64,000 nt of DNA from Neobacillus muris (GCF_943193175.1 NZ_CALPDF010000019.1:1-64000), one strand, 5' to 3'; positions 8,602-18,564 are shown, counted from the stretch's first letter. A program made the numbers and translations. Notes: generated by a model not told the origin, from the letters alone.

Positions 8602-9561
8602 ATGAAGTACAAGTTTACAAAGTACTTGGGCAGAGTGACGGAAGATCTCGAATTAGGCTTTGAGGAAAAATGGATTTATGTTCATTACACAAAAGGATCA
8701 AAAGAAAAAACTGCCTGCCTTTTAAAAAATGAAGACAAATCTGAAATGGAATATCTAGAAGATTTTTTTGTAGAGAACCAAGTTTCGGAAGAAATGAAAA
8801 CAGATGTGAGAAAATGCTTTGAAAAAGGGCGAGACAAGGAAAATTCCCAATGGAATGAATTTACGAACTTCCTTATGAAAACCCTTTCATTGAATATGGT
8901 TTTCGGCATTACCATAGCAATATGTGTATTTGGAGGTTATAAACTTGGAAAATGGATTGACACACAATATAACTTTCATTCATTATTTACGGGAGTCGGT
9001 ACTTTATTAGGGATAGGAGTTGGAGCAATTACGATTTATTCTATGATACAAAAATACTTTAAGCCGCCTGGTGCGAAAGTTATCCATTCTAAGCAGACAG
9101 CTGCGGCTCAGAACACTGACGAGCACTATCCGATTATTGATGCAACCATTGATGATGTCCGAATGGCAGTCAGAGAATTTTCCGATCACCTGCCCAAAGG
9201 CGTTTATCGAACCATCTTGGTTCAGGATGATAACAGCATTGATTTTAAACAGCTTGCCCCTATACTGAAAGGCATTCCATCAAAAAAATTCTACATGTCC
9301 AAAGAAACCTATGATTTATTTGAAGAGGAAGAAAAACAGATCGCTGTCGAGATGGACCTTGTTCAAAAGGCAGTTGATCAATATGTAAAAGACCATCGAG
9401 AGTATCCAATGCTAGGATATGACCCACAACACCGCGTCAATTATTTTCTGCTGCTTCAAGAAAAATATCTTAGATCAGAACCGCAAACACAATTTTATAT
9501 TACCGATTTAGATGGTTTAATCACTCATATAAAACCTACACGCAAAAAAACCTCGTATTGA
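8602..9561 (+). CDS. AtpZ/AtpI-like membrane domain joined to a DUF3939-like domain
   Basis: A 319-residue protein with three parts. Residues 1-90 are charged and unrecognised. Residues about 92-155 hold two membrane helices separated by GGYKLGKWIDTQYNFHSLFTG, the pattern of AtpZ/AtpI-type F0 accessory proteins. Residues about 180-315 are soluble and resemble the DUF3939 domain of Bacillaceae (DDVRMAVREFSDHLPKG, FYMSKETYDLFEEEEK, GYDPQHRVNYFLLLQEKYL). AtpI/AtpZ proteins help assemble the c ring or handle divalent cations beside the ATP synthase. Fusion to a cytoplasmic domain in an operon with only a and b suggests a specialised, F1-free role. The ATG at 8602 has an AAGGGGGC site upstream. 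The DUF3939 match is from memory of the family. Confidence 0.65.
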   Translation: MKYKFTKYLGRVTEDLELGFEEKWIYVHYTKGSKEKTACLLKNEDKSEMEYLEDFFVENQVSEEMKTDVRKCFEKGRDKENSQWNEFTNFLMKTLSLNMVFGITIAICVFGGYKLGKWIDTQYNFHSLFTGVGTLLGIGVGAITIYSMIQKYFKPPGAKVIHSKQTAAAQNTDEHYPIIDATIDDVRMAVREFSDHLPKGVYRTILVQDDNSIDFKQLAPILKGIPSKKFYMSKETYDLFEEEEKQIAVEMDLVQKAVDQYVKDHREYPMLGYDPQHRVNYFLLLQEKYLRSEPQTQFYITDLDGLITHIKPTRKKTSY

Positions 9562-9591
9562 ATGATAGCTGTACAATACTTTGAAATCAAA

Positions 9592-9642
9592 ATGCTTTTT
9601 TTTAAAGTTCACCAGACTTTAAAAAGAAGTTTTTTTTTGCTT
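9592..9642 (+). terminator. Terminator of the F0 mini-operon
   Basis: An 8-bp core stem (9601-9608 with 9616-9623), extendable through flanking A/T pairs, is followed by nine or more T. Confidence 0.7.
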
Positions 9643-9705
9643 TTTCTTTCAAAATTGAGATAATAGCAATATCATGATTTAATTTAAAAATGAGAGGTAC
9701 AGAAA

Positions 9706-10962
9706 ATGGCAAATCGGAAAAGCAATTCACAGCATTTGGCGACTATTTCTCTTATGATAATGGCAGCCGGATTCCTGTTAACTCTTCCACTACAACCTTC
9801 TATCTGGAAGATGATTCTCCAAGGAGGATTTGAGGCAGGTTTAGTTGGAGGGCTTGCGGATTGGTTTGCAGTTACTGCTTTATTTCGGCATCCAATGGGG
9901 CTGCCGATTCCACATACAGCATTGCTGCCCAAAAACCGCAGTAAAATTATTGATAAAATCATTTCCATGCTTGAAAACGACTGGCTCACCATGGCCAGCA
10001 TTCGTGGGAAAATCAATACATTTCAGTTTTCAGAAAAGCTTTTTTCTCTCATTGACAGGGAAATACATTCACCAGCTGTAAAAACCAATACGGTCTCTGT
10101 TATCCAACATTTAATTGCCAAATTCGACGTTACAAAATGGGCACCTGTTCTTGAAAAAGAGCTAAAATCACAGCTCAAGCATCTGGAATTAAAGTCCCTT
10201 CTGCCCATGTTAATTGACCAAATTAAGGCGAGGAATTATGATGAAAAGTCACTCGACTTTGTTCTTAATGAAGTAGATGAATGGGCAAAAAAAGATAGTA
10301 CAAAATACCGGCTTGGCGGGATGGCTGTATCAATGATTGAAAATATAAAAGCAGATGGAATTATGCAATTTGCTTTAAGATCGTTTAGTAATCTGATAAA
10401 CGAAGAAAAATTGGGAAATATTATTCAAACTTTAATTTTAAAGGGAATCGACAGCTTTCGTGACCCTTATAATCCAAATAGGCAAAACCTCCTTCACCAT
10501 ATTCATCAAAAATTGGAAAGCCTAAAAGCCGACGGGAAAATTTATGATGAATTAGAACAGCTTAAAACTCACATCATAGACAATTGGGAAGCAGAGGCTA
10601 GAATCGTCGACTTTCTTTCCCAAACTCAAGAGAAAATTATAGCCTTTGTGGATAAACCCAATTTTTATGATGACTTTGTTCTTCCCACCATTCAGGATAG
10701 TTTAAATGAATTGAAAAGGGATAAGGAAAAGATGGAGCAGCTCGAAGGCTGGATGAAAGAACATATTTCCAGCTTTGTTGAGAACAATCATTCCAGAATC
10801 GGCCAGCTTGTTCGGGAAAACCTAGATAAACTGGAAACAAAAACGTTGATCCATATGATCGAAACGAATGTTGGCAAAGACTTGCAATGGATACGTGTGA
10901 ATGGAGCAGTGTGCGGATTTTTAATTGGCCTTGCATTAGCAGGCATTAAAATATTTTTTTAA
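9706..10962 (+). CDS. DUF445 family membrane protein
   Basis: A 418-residue DUF445 protein (the family of E. coli YjiN). The N-terminal signature is clear: two hydrophobic stretches around GGFEAGLVGGLADWFAVTALFRHPMGLPIPHTALLPKNR, then a long helical, charged region (about residues 90-390) and a C-terminal membrane helix (about 398-418). The ATG has an AGAGG site nine bases upstream. Terminators flank it on both sides, so it is a single-gene unit. The molecular function of the family is not established; an envelope-associated role is only inferred. Confidence 0.88.
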   Translation: MANRKSNSQHLATISLMIMAAGFLLTLPLQPSIWKMILQGGFEAGLVGGLADWFAVTALFRHPMGLPIPHTALLPKNRSKIIDKIISMLENDWLTMASIRGKINTFQFSEKLFSLIDREIHSPAVKTNTVSVIQHLIAKFDVTKWAPVLEKELKSQLKHLELKSLLPMLIDQIKARNYDEKSLDFVLNEVDEWAKKDSTKYRLGGMAVSMIENIKADGIMQFALRSFSNLINEEKLGNIIQTLILKGIDSFRDPYNPNRQNLLHHIHQKLESLKADGKIYDELEQLKTHIIDNWEAEARIVDFLSQTQEKIIAFVDKPNFYDDFVLPTIQDSLNELKRDKEKMEQLEGWMKEHISSFVENNHSRIGQLVRENLDKLETKTLIHMIETNVGKDLQWIRVNGAVCGFLIGLALAGIKIFF

Positions 10963-10966
10963 AAGG

Positions 10967-10997
10967 AAATGGCCCTCGTATGGGCCATTTTTTTTGA
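10967..10997 (+). terminator. Terminator of the DUF445 gene
   Basis: A 9-bp perfect stem (10967-10975 with 10982-10990) and eight T. Confidence 0.9.
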
Positions 10998-11130
10998 TTC
11001 TCTTTTCTCTTTAACTTTTTTATTTTGTAGAAAAACAAGAAATTCCTTTGATAATTTTGTAAAATTAAACAAAAGGCTTTTTAAATAATAAAATTTATCA
11101 AAAGTATTCCATAAATGGAGGTCAATCGTT

Positions 11131-12363
11131 TTGGACAATCGACTTCATGATCCCTTTAGGTCCACATTTGAAAGCCTGGATGAATTTGCAGACTTAATAA
11201 GCCAAGTTCTTAAATGCCCCATTACAATTGAGGATGCTAATCATCGGCTGTTAGCATACAGCACTCATGATGAACGAACTGACCAAGCCAGAATTGCAAC
11301 GATAATCGGTCGGAGAGTACCCGAAAAAGTCATTAACCAACTATGGAAAGAAGGTACCATTCCTGCTCTTCTTAAGACAAAAGAACCGATTCGAGTCCAA
11401 AGTATGAACGAAATCGGCCTTGGAAACAGAATAGCTATTTCCATTTGGAAAAATAAAGAGGTTATTGGATTTATTTGGGCCTTAGAAATTGAAAAAGCAC
11501 TATCAGATAAAGAAATGAGTTTACTAAAAAAAGCAGCTGATGCTGTGAAAAATAAGCTTCTTCAGCTGCAAACAAGAAAAAACAAAAAAGAAGAACATTC
11601 ACAAGAGTTTTTTTGGAAGCTGTTAACTGGACATTTGACGGCCCAAGATGAAATCCTGGATCAGTTTCAGCTGCTAAACATCACCCCGCCCTCATCATTT
11701 GTCATTCTTGTGTTTCAATTTCAAGAAACTATTAACAGTAAGGCCGAACAATATATTTCGTATCTTTTAAAAACCAATCAGCGTATAAAAATCATTCTCT
11801 ACACGATTGACTTTGACCAGCTTATTTTATTAATATCTGCTGATCAGATTCAAAACCTTACACAGGAACTAGAACATTTCTCACAGCTTTTTGTTGGAAA
11901 AATGAACGAACGATATAGCATTGCTGGAATCACGCCAGTCTATAGTGGCATGTGCCAGGATTATCAAAAAATCGGCAAAGCCTACCATGAAACTTTGACG
12001 GTCTTATCGATTAAGAATAAATTTCCTGATGAAACAAATCATATATACAATTATCAGAAGTTAGGGATTTACCAGTTTTTCGATCTGCTCCTAAAAAGCA
12101 GGGAGAATACTGATTATGTGAATGACTCCTTAAAAAAACTTCATGATTATGACGCTCAACATAATAGCAGCTTAGTCAAAACATTAGAGGTCTATTTAGA
12201 TCATGACAGTAATTTAAATGATACCGCCAAACAGTTAAATGTTCATGCGAATACATTAAACTATCGTTTAAAACGAATTTCCGAAATTGGCCAGGTGGAC
12301 CTGAAAGATCCCAATCAAAAAATGATGCTTTATATTGATTTAAAACTGGAAAAGTATCAATAA
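11131..12363 (+). CDS. adeR: PucR/CdaR-family transcriptional activator AdeR
   Basis: A 410-residue regulator with an N-terminal sensory region (about 1-150), a GGDEF-like central domain (about 165-290) and a C-terminal PucR-type HTH (about 345-405, DTAKQLNVHANTLNYRLKRI). B. subtilis AdeR has the same layout and activates ald. Here ald follows 130 bases downstream on the same strand, which strongly supports the name. The start is TTG 11131, about nine bases after GGAGGT. The signal sensed is presumably alanine, by analogy only. Confidence 0.85.
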   Translation: MDNRLHDPFRSTFESLDEFADLISQVLKCPITIEDANHRLLAYSTHDERTDQARIATIIGRRVPEKVINQLWKEGTIPALLKTKEPIRVQSMNEIGLGNRIAISIWKNKEVIGFIWALEIEKALSDKEMSLLKKAADAVKNKLLQLQTRKNKKEEHSQEFFWKLLTGHLTAQDEILDQFQLLNITPPSSFVILVFQFQETINSKAEQYISYLLKTNQRIKIILYTIDFDQLILLISADQIQNLTQELEHFSQLFVGKMNERYSIAGITPVYSGMCQDYQKIGKAYHETLTVLSIKNKFPDETNHIYNYQKLGIYQFFDLLLKSRENTDYVNDSLKKLHDYDAQHNSSLVKTLEVYLDHDSNLNDTAKQLNVHANTLNYRLKRISEIGQVDLKDPNQKMMLYIDLKLEKYQ

Positions 12364-12389
12364 TACTGATTATTTGTGAAAATCACCAA

Positions 12390-12406
12390 AAAGATGGATG
12401 ATCTTT
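12390..12406. promoter_or_regulatory. Candidate AdeR operator upstream of ald
   Basis: A perfect inverted repeat, AAAGAT (12390-12395) and ATCTTT (12401-12406), with a five-base centre, lies in the adeR-ald gap about 90 bases before the ald start, where an activator would bind. Assignment to AdeR is inference. Confidence 0.4.
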
Positions 12407-12493
12407 CTGTAATCCTAACGAAGAAATTCCTTAGCAAACATTTTATACTATATTCATAGTCTATTGCTTTTATGATGCTAAGGGGGAATTGGG

Positions 12494-13621
12494 ATGTTTA
12501 TTGGTGTTCCTAAAGAGATTAAAAACAACGAGAATCGGGTTGCCCTAACTCCAGCAGGTGTATCAGCACTTGTAAACGCTGGCCACACAGTGTTAATAGA
12601 AAAAGGTGCCGGTTTTGGCAGCGGCTTTGCTAACGAAGATTACCTGAAAGCTGGTGCTGAAATTCTTGATAGTGCAGAGCAGGTATGGAAAAAGGCAGAA
12701 ATGATTATGAAGGTGAAGGAGCCTCTTTCTAGTGAGTATCAATATTTCCGCCCTGGGTTACTATTATTCACCTATCTGCATCTTGCTGCTGAGCCAGCCC
12801 TCGCTAAAGCACTAAAAGACAGCGGAGTCATTGCAATTGCTTATGAAACCGTTACTGTCAATAAGACTCTGCCGCTTTTGACACCGATGAGTGAGGTGGC
12901 AGGACGCATGGCACCTCAAATCGGCGCCCAATTTTTACAAAAAAATAATGGCGGCCAAGGAATTCTTTTAGCTGGTGTTCCTGGAGTTAACAGAGGAAAA
13001 GTTACCATCATCGGCGGCGGCATTGTTGGTACAAACGCTGCAAAAGTCGCCATTGGCCTAGGAGCAGATGTAACCATAATTGATCTGAGTGCGGACCGTC
13101 TTCGTTATCTTGACGATATTTTTGGAAATCAAATTAAAACACTGATGTCAAATCCTTACAACATTGCCGAGGCAGTTAAAGAAGCCGATTTATTAATTGG
13201 CGCTGTTCTGATTCCAGGCGCAAAGGCACCTAAATTGGTGACAGAAGATATGGTAAAAACAATGAAGCCAGGTTCTGTCATTGTGGATGTTGCCATTGAC
13301 CAAGGCGGTATTGTTGAAACAGACGACCATGTTACCACCCATGATCATCCAACATTCGAAAAACACGGAGTCATCCACTATTCTGTAGCGAATATGCCAG
13401 GTGCGGTGCCTAGGACATCCACCATTGCTTTAACAAATGTAACCGTCCCATATGCCCTGCAAATCGCCAATAAAGGGATTTGCCAAGCGATTGCTGAGAA
13501 TCCCGCTTTAAAACTTGGTGTCAATGTGGCCAACGGGGAAATTACCTTCGAGGCTGTAGCCAAGGATCTTGGTTATCCTTATGTGGCTGTGGAAGATGCA
13601 CTCCAAAAAAAAACTAGCTAA
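12494..13621 (+). CDS. ald: Alanine dehydrogenase
   Basis: NAD-dependent L-alanine dehydrogenase (L-alanine to pyruvate plus ammonia), needed for alanine use and for normal sporulation in Bacillus. At 375 residues it has the family length. Visible signatures are the start [20 protein letters not shown], the catalytic region with [10 protein letters not shown] (histidine near 96), the Rossmann glycine motif [15 protein letters not shown] (about residue 173), and GAVPRTST near 300. A strong AAGGGGG site precedes the ATG. It is preceded by adeR and ended by a strong terminator. Confidence 0.97.
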   Translation: MFIGVPKEIKNNENRVALTPAGVSALVNAGHTVLIEKGAGFGSGFANEDYLKAGAEILDSAEQVWKKAEMIMKVKEPLSSEYQYFRPGLLLFTYLHLAAEPALAKALKDSGVIAIAYETVTVNKTLPLLTPMSEVAGRMAPQIGAQFLQKNNGGQGILLAGVPGVNRGKVTIIGGGIVGTNAAKVAIGLGADVTIIDLSADRLRYLDDIFGNQIKTLMSNPYNIAEAVKEADLLIGAVLIPGAKAPKLVTEDMVKTMKPGSVIVDVAIDQGGIVETDDHVTTHDHPTFEKHGVIHYSVANMPGAVPRTSTIALTNVTVPYALQIANKGICQAIAENPALKLGVNVANGEITFEAVAKDLGYPYVAVEDALQKKTS

Positions 13622-13636
13622 TCATAAATAGCGTGC

Positions 13637-13667
13637 AAAGAGGCAGCAAAATTGCTGCCTCTTTTGA
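13637..13667 (+). terminator. Terminator of ald
   Basis: A perfect 13-bp stem (13637-13649 with 13652-13664) with a two-base loop and a T tail. Confidence 0.88.
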
Positions 13668-13715
13668 TTAGCAGGTATTGAAAGGATCCAGCCTCTGTGT
13701 CCTTCCACTTTCTAA

Positions 13716-15128
13716 TTATAAGTATTTTCGATGTATCCCTTTCCCATCATAAGTAAATAACATCGGCCTATCCTCAATGGCCGTTTCCATATGGACTGTC
13801 CTGCCCCAGAGCTGGTGGACATAAGGCAATACCTTTTCCAAGTATTTTACATCCAGTTCCACCCCCTCATACCAGTGTTTTAAATATAACTCTCCATTTT
13901 TCAAGTAATCTCCATCATTAACTGTGATATAAGGGAAGCCCCCATTCACTCGCATGTTCACTAATTGGTCACGAATATGTTCCCACTCTTTATCAACGAC
14001 TTTGTAATCGCGGCCTTGTTTTTGGAAAAGATACATATCCTCCCGCATTACTAAATCCTTTGTTAAATAATTTCTTAAAAAAGAAATATCGGATTCAATT
14101 TCCCTGACCTCAAAGATCTTTTCCCGGCCAGAGTTTGGCTTTACCCCTCTTTGTTTCATCTCCTCATTAGGGTTATTATATCGTTCCTCTATATCTTCAA
14201 AGATTTTCAGCCCTAAATAGTAAGGGTTAATTCCTGTCCTTGAAGGCTGGACCACTCCAGCGTTTAATTTGGCAAATTCAATTGCTTCTCCGCTTGTTAA
14301 ATTCATTTCCCTTAAAATCCTTTGATGCCAATAAGAAGCCCAGCCTTCATTCATGATTTTCGTTTCCCGCTGCGGCCAGAAATAAAGCATCTCCTCCCGC
14401 ATCATCGTCAAAATATCGCGCTGCCATTCTTCCAGTTCTCTGCTATACATTTCTATAAATAATAGCAGGTCCTTTTCAGGTCTTGGCGGAAATTTCTTTT
14501 TACGCGGCAGTTTTCTTTCTGGCTTCTCCTTTTGATCTAAATTCCAAAGATCATCATAAGGTGTTACAACATGCGGATTCTCCTCCTCTTCCTCTTCATC
14601 TTCCATGGACCAGGCTAATTTGGGTCTCATTAGTGATGGGTCGATATGCTCGTCGATTGACAAAACCGCATCAAGGAAGCGCTCCACTTCTTTTTTGCCG
14701 TACTGGATTTCGTATTGGTGGATACGCTCTGCTGTAGCCGCCATGCTTTCTACCATATCACGCTTTGTATTTTGGAATCTGACATTGTTTTTAAAGAAAT
14801 CACAATGGGCCAATACGTGAGCGACAATCAGTTTGTTTTGAATTAACGAGTTGGAGTCAAGCAAAAAGGCATAGCATGGATTGGAATTGATCACAAGCTC
14901 ATATATTTTACTTAATCCTAAATCATAATGCAGCTTCATCTTATAAAATTGCTTACCGAAACTCCAGTGTGAAAACCGTGTCGGCATCCCATATGCTCCA
15001 AAGGTATAAATAATTTCTGCCGGACAAATTTCATAGCGCATCGGATAATAATCCAGCCCAAAGCCGCTGGCAATTTCCGTAATTTCACTAATGGCATATT
15101 CCAGCGCCTTCCGTTCTTCCTCATTCAT
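13716..15128 (-). CDS. spoVR: SpoVR family protein
   Basis: A 470-residue SpoVR protein, the family required for spore cortex formation in B. subtilis and often linked to PrkA and YhbH in bacteria generally. The highly conserved stretch [17 protein letters not shown] is at about residues 259-275, and [15 protein letters not shown] lies shortly after. An acidic, glutamate-rich patch (about 176-183) is a variable insert. A GGGGGAATGG site precedes the ATG. A sigma-E-like promoter is visible upstream. yhbH and prkA lie 10-13 kb away on the same strand, so a shared mother-cell programme is likely. The biochemical role is unknown. Confidence 0.95.
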   Translation of the reverse strand: MNEEERKALEYAISEITEIASGFGLDYYPMRYEICPAEIIYTFGAYGMPTRFSHWSFGKQFYKMKLHYDLGLSKIYELVINSNPCYAFLLDSNSLIQNKLIVAHVLAHCDFFKNNVRFQNTKRDMVESMAATAERIHQYEIQYGKKEVERFLDAVLSIDEHIDPSLMRPKLAWSMEDEEEEEENPHVVTPYDDLWNLDQKEKPERKLPRKKKFPPRPEKDLLLFIEMYSRELEEWQRDILTMMREEMLYFWPQRETKIMNEGWASYWHQRILREMNLTSGEAIEFAKLNAGVVQPSRTGINPYYLGLKIFEDIEERYNNPNEEMKQRGVKPNSGREKIFEVREIESDISFLRNYLTKDLVMREDMYLFQKQGRDYKVVDKEWEHIRDQLVNMRVNGGFPYITVNDGDYLKNGELYLKHWYEGVELDVKYLEKVLPYVHQLWGRTVHMETAIEDRPMLFTYDGKGIHRKYL

Positions 15129-15156
15129 CAGCCATTCCCCCTTTTCCTCTTACCAC

Positions 15157-15185
15157 AATGTATGAAGCTAATTCGAGAATGATGA
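15157..15185 (-). promoter_or_regulatory. Candidate sigma-E promoter of spoVR
   Basis: On the minus strand TCATCAT (15185-15179), a 14-base spacer, and CATACATT (15164-15157) match the mother-cell sigma-E consensus (KCATATT, N14, CATACAAT) well and sit about 30 bases before the spoVR start. Confidence 0.5.
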
Positions 15186-15195
15186 AAAAATTAAG

Positions 15196-15222
15196 AAAAG
15201 CGCTAAGGCGCTGGAGCTGGAC
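15196..15222. repeat. Short GCGCT-rich motif resembling a dispersed Bacillaceae repeat
   Basis: AGCGCTAAGGCGCTGGAGC resembles the 5' end of dispersed intergenic repeats that I recall from Bacillaceae genomes. Only this single copy is present in the window, so it is a low-confidence call. Confidence 0.25.
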
Positions 15223-15260
15223 AATTCTCAAAGTTTAAAACCTTTATACTTATCATTAAG

Positions 15261-15285
15261 AAAACTCGCCGTTTGGCGAGCCTTT
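15261..15285 (-). terminator. Terminator of the DUF3889-like gene
   Basis: On the minus strand GGCTCGCC pairs with GGCGAG around AAAC, followed by TTTTCTT. Confidence 0.7.
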
Positions 15286-15304
15286 AGATGGACTTTCTTT
15301 CCTA

Positions 15305-15619
15305 TTATCTTTTTTGTGTTTCCACTGTTAAGTTGATAAGCTTTTGATTGGTGAGGTCATGTCTTACTTTTACAATCACATAGAATTTTTGATTCTTATC
15401 TTGAACCTGAAACCGGAACGAATCCACCACATTCGTACCACCCAGTTTTTTCCTTCCTAAATATTCATAATCCTGGACCTGGCTCGCAGGATAATCTGCT
15501 TTAACGACTGCGATCGACATTCTTCCATACTTTTCATAATCCACCTGTTGGGCAAATGCCTGATTAGAAAATAAAGCCAACAGACTGTACAGCAAAATAG
15601 AAGCCAAGACTTTTTTCAA
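15305..15619 (-). CDS. Secreted DUF3889-like small protein (YhdC-like)
   Basis: A small exported protein of about 104 residues: basic start, hydrophobic signal segment (VLASILLYSLLALFSNQAFA) and a predicted signal peptidase cut after AFA. The mature part (YEKYGRMSIAVVKADYPASQVQDYEYLGRKK and onward) resembles the DUF3889/YhdC group. The frame is open to 15649, but the true start is TTG 15619, which sits just behind a perfect TAGGAGGG site and gives a normal signal peptide. It is divergent from yhdB, its usual neighbour in Bacillus. Function unknown. Confidence 0.75.
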   Translation of the reverse strand: MKKVLASILLYSLLALFSNQAFAQQVDYEKYGRMSIAVVKADYPASQVQDYEYLGRKKLGGTNVVDSFRFQVQDKNQKFYVIVKVRHDLTNQKLINLTVETQKR

Positions 15620-15843
15620 CTGCTTCCCTCCTAAATTTGTTATTGCCATTAGCTTTTCCCCTTTTTAATGTGAATATGAAATAGCCAGTCGATTTTTAAA
15701 ACAACCTCCAAAATCCATTCCTTTTCTTTATATACAGGTAAAACTTGATAACGCTGGCCTGTTAAGACGACCAACATTTTCTGAGTTTGTTCTTAATAAA
15801 ATGTCATACAATAAGTACAACTCCTTATAAGGAGGGGAACTAA

Positions 15844-16098
15844 GTGAATAAAGTGGATTACGACCGGGCGTTATACTACACGCACCGATCAGAGTGGGAT
15901 AATTTATTAATACTAATGGTGCGGACAACAGACCATTTTTTATCAAAAAAAATTGAGCATTTCCTGCATGCTTATAATTTTGAACGAGATTACTCCGTTA
16001 TTGAGAAAAAACTTTATAGCCTGCTGCGCTACATTGACCATGCCAATGAAACCCTGGAGAATGACCCGAATGAGATTCCGATGTATAGTCTTTCCTGA
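15844..16098 (+). CDS. yhdB: YhdB-like protein
   Basis: An 84-residue soluble protein resembling YhdB of B. subtilis (DYDRALYYTHRSEWDNLLILM near the start, then basic and aromatic helices). The GTG start at 15844 follows a perfect AAGGAGGGG site. Neighbours pgcA and the YhdC-like gene match the B. subtilis order, which supports the name more than the short sequence does. No catalytic motif is seen and the function is unknown. Confidence 0.75.
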   Translation: MNKVDYDRALYYTHRSEWDNLLILMVRTTDHFLSKKIEHFLHAYNFERDYSVIEKKLYSLLRYIDHANETLENDPNEIPMYSLS

Positions 16099-16164
16099 TT
16101 AAGCAAGTGAATACCAGCAATAACATGGGACTTTACAACATCTGATCCAAAGAATTCCACCAAT

Positions 16165-16256
16165 AAAAAAGGCTGTCCATTGAGAGGTCCGACTCCACTC
16201 AAAATTATTGCGGAGTGGTATCGGGCCTCTTTGCTTTTTGGACAGCCTCTTTTTTC
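16165..16256. repeat. Long nested palindromic repeat, copy A; also a bidirectional terminator
   Basis: Outer arms 16171-16179 and 16239-16247 (GGCTGTCCA and its complement) enclose a second pair (GAGAGGTCCGACTCCACTC against GGAGTGGTATCGGGCCTCT), forming a hairpin of about 80 bases flanked by A and T runs. It lies between convergent yhdB and pgcA. The same arms recur at 50703-50822, so this is a dispersed element, not a plain terminator. Confidence 0.8.
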
Positions 16257-16264
16257 TTTGCCGT

Positions 16265-18001
16265 TTATTGCACTTGTTTAATTTTTTGATCGACTAAATC
16301 CATAAAATCTTTTTCAATAGCACTTAGCTTAGTTTTGCTTTCTTCAAGAGTTGTGCTGTTGACACCAAAGTAGAACTTTACCTTTGGTTCGGTGCCCGAT
16401 GGACGCAGGCATACCCATGAGCCATCCTTGAAAATATATTTTAGCACGTTGGACTTCGGAAGATTAATTTTTTCCTGCCCTGAACTTGAAGTTTTGATGC
16501 CGGTTAAATAATCCTCAGAACTATCCGTTTCCAATGCACCAAGTCTTTCAAGCGGCTCGCTGCGGAATGAGGCTAAAATTTTCTGAATCATTTCTGCCCC
16601 TTCCTTGCCCTTTAGTGTCAACGAACGAAGCCCTTCAAGGTAGAAACCGTATTTTTCAAATACTTGCATTAAACCTTCATAAAGGGACATCCCCTGTTTT
16701 TTATAATAGGCGCATACCTCAGTTGCTAACAAAGCAGCCTGTACAGCATCTTTATCACGGGCAAAATCACCGATTAAATATCCATAAGACTCCTCATACC
16801 CAAAAAGATAGGTATGTTCGCCGCTCGCTTGATATTCGTTAATCTTTTCTGCGATAAATTTAAAGCCGGTTAACACATCGACCGTTTCTAACTGATAGGC
16901 TGAAGCAATTTTTCTGCCGATTTCTGATGTTACGATTGTCTTTAACACCACACCATTTTGAGGAAGCGTGCCCTTTGCTTTCTTTTGAGTGATCAAATAG
17001 TCTAACAGTAATGCACCGGTTTGATTACCTGTCAGCACTACGTATTCTCCTTCAGGATTAAGGACCGCAATACCAAGACGGTCTGAATCAGGGTCTGTTC
17101 CAATTAAAATGTCAGCGCCAATCTTTTTCCCATCACGGATTGCTAATTCAAACGCAGCATGTTCTTCCGGATTTGGGCTCTTGACGGTAGAAAAGTTTGG
17201 ATCAGGGAGTTCCTGTTCCTTTACTACCGTGACATTTTTATAACCCAAGGCATCCAAGGCAGCCCGAACAAGTTTATTGGCTGTTCCATGCAATGGAGTA
17301 AAGACAATCTTTATATCTGTTTCATGGGCAAGTTCAGGATTCTCCGAAATCGTCAGTAACTTTTCAATATAGACTTGGTCGATTTCAGAGCCAATCATTT
17401 TAATCAGGTTTGCCTTTTTTAATTTTTCTTCACTATCCACTTCAATTAATAATTCACTGCCAATATTGTTTACCTTTTCTATAACCCGATCAGCATCACC
17501 AGGTGTCAACTGTCCCCCATCCGGTCCGTATACTTTGTATCCGTTATATTCAGGTGGGTTATGGCTGGCAGTTATGACAATTCCGGAAAATGCATGTAAA
17601 TGCCTTAAGGCAAATGAAAGCTCCGGTGTTGGTCGTAATTCATCAAATACATACGTTTGGATGCCTCTGGTTGCTAATGTTTTTGCCGCCTCCATGGCAA
17701 ACTCCGGGGATTTATGGCGTGAATCATAGGCAATGACGACCCCCCGCTGTTTTGCCTCTTCCCCATGCTCTTCTATGTATGCCGCCAATCCGGCAGAAGC
17801 CTTGCGAATGGTGTAAAGGTTCATTCGATTGGTTCCTGCGCCAATTTCACCGCGCATGCCGCCTGTACCAAATTCCAAGTTTTTATAGAATGCTTCTTCC
17901 AGTTGTTTTTCATCTTTTGCGATTTGTTCCAATTCATTTTTTAATTCAGGATTTAATCCTTCAAACTCAATCCAGCGCTGTGCTGTAGACTTCCAATCCA
18001 T
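16265..18001 (-). CDS. pgcA: Alpha-phosphoglucomutase / phospho-sugar mutase
   Basis: Interconverts glucose-6-phosphate and glucose-1-phosphate, supplying UDP-glucose for wall teichoic acid and glycolipid. At 578 residues it matches Bacillus PgcA. Motifs seen: catalytic loop [13 protein letters not shown] (phosphorylated serine at about 146), metal loop DPDSDR (about 305), sugar loop GYEESYGYL (about 398) and phosphate loop [12 protein letters not shown] (about 535). A GGAGGG site precedes the ATG. It is monocistronic, with the palindromic repeat as its terminator. The yhdB neighbour is as in B. subtilis. Confidence 0.96.
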   Translation of the reverse strand: MDWKSTAQRWIEFEGLNPELKNELEQIAKDEKQLEEAFYKNLEFGTGGMRGEIGAGTNRMNLYTIRKASAGLAAYIEEHGEEAKQRGVVIAYDSRHKSPEFAMEAAKTLATRGIQTYVFDELRPTPELSFALRHLHAFSGIVITASHNPPEYNGYKVYGPDGGQLTPGDADRVIEKVNNIGSELLIEVDSEEKLKKANLIKMIGSEIDQVYIEKLLTISENPELAHETDIKIVFTPLHGTANKLVRAALDALGYKNVTVVKEQELPDPNFSTVKSPNPEEHAAFELAIRDGKKIGADILIGTDPDSDRLGIAVLNPEGEYVVLTGNQTGALLLDYLITQKKAKGTLPQNGVVLKTIVTSEIGRKIASAYQLETVDVLTGFKFIAEKINEYQASGEHTYLFGYEESYGYLIGDFARDKDAVQAALLATEVCAYYKKQGMSLYEGLMQVFEKYGFYLEGLRSLTLKGKEGAEMIQKILASFRSEPLERLGALETDSSEDYLTGIKTSSSGQEKINLPKSNVLKYIFKDGSWVCLRPSGTEPKVKFYFGVNSTTLEESKTKLSAIEKDFMDLVDQKIKQVQ

Positions 18002-18130
18002 TTGTTTCCCTCCGGTTATTATCTAAGTTTATTTTTAAACAAAATAAAAACTGACAGCTAAACTGCTAAAAGTTTTACCAGAGCCGCTCCTCTTCTATAA
18101 TACCTCAAAATCATTGAAATTAAGAACAAA

Positions 18131-18162
18131 AAAAAGAAAAAGCCGGAAAAATGGCCTTTTCT
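18131..18162 (-). terminator. Probable terminator of yhcU-like gene
   Basis: On the minus strand AAAAGGCC and GGCTTTTT flank a short T-rich loop, followed by a CT/T-rich tail. The stem is short and slightly imperfect. Confidence 0.55.
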
Positions 18163-18165
18163 TAC

Positions 18166-18564
18166 CTATACCAACAATTCATTATCCGCTTTTGTATAAA
18201 TGCTTAAAACAGGGCTTTTCATATTCTTTGCTTGGACAAACTGCTCCAGTTCAAATGGAAAGAACAGCCCGAATTCGTGAAGATTGGCTGCATTTCTATT
18301 AAATAAATCCTCATAATGGCTGTCTAGAACGGGTGACTCCAGTATGGATATGAGCGTCTGTATGCTCGTCATGACTTGAAAGGCATCCTTTAAGGTACTG
18401 AAGCCCTCAAAATGCTTGTCAGTTGTTTGGAGAACCTTTATCCGTTCAAAATAATCAATTTCATCATCAGTAAAATAGCATGGAAAAATATTGGAATAAA
18501 TATACCTCACAAGCCCGCTTATTTCTTTCTCTTGACTTGGTGTAGAGGCAAATACAATTTTCAC
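18166..18564 (-). CDS. yhcU: YhcU-like protein (DUF5365)
   Basis: A 132-residue soluble protein resembling YhcU of B. subtilis: starts KIVFASTPSQEKEISGLVRYIYSNIFP and has a helical, aromatic-rich middle. The GTG start at 18564 follows AAGGGTGAGG. It is divergent from the pseudouridine synthase gene, the same neighbour (yhcT) as in B. subtilis, which supports the name. No catalytic motif; function unknown. Confidence 0.75.
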   Translation of the reverse strand: MKIVFASTPSQEKEISGLVRYIYSNIFPCYFTDDEIDYFERIKVLQTTDKHFEGFSTLKDAFQVMTSIQTLISILESPVLDSHYEDLFNRNAANLHEFGLFFPFELEQFVQAKNMKSPVLSIYTKADNELLV

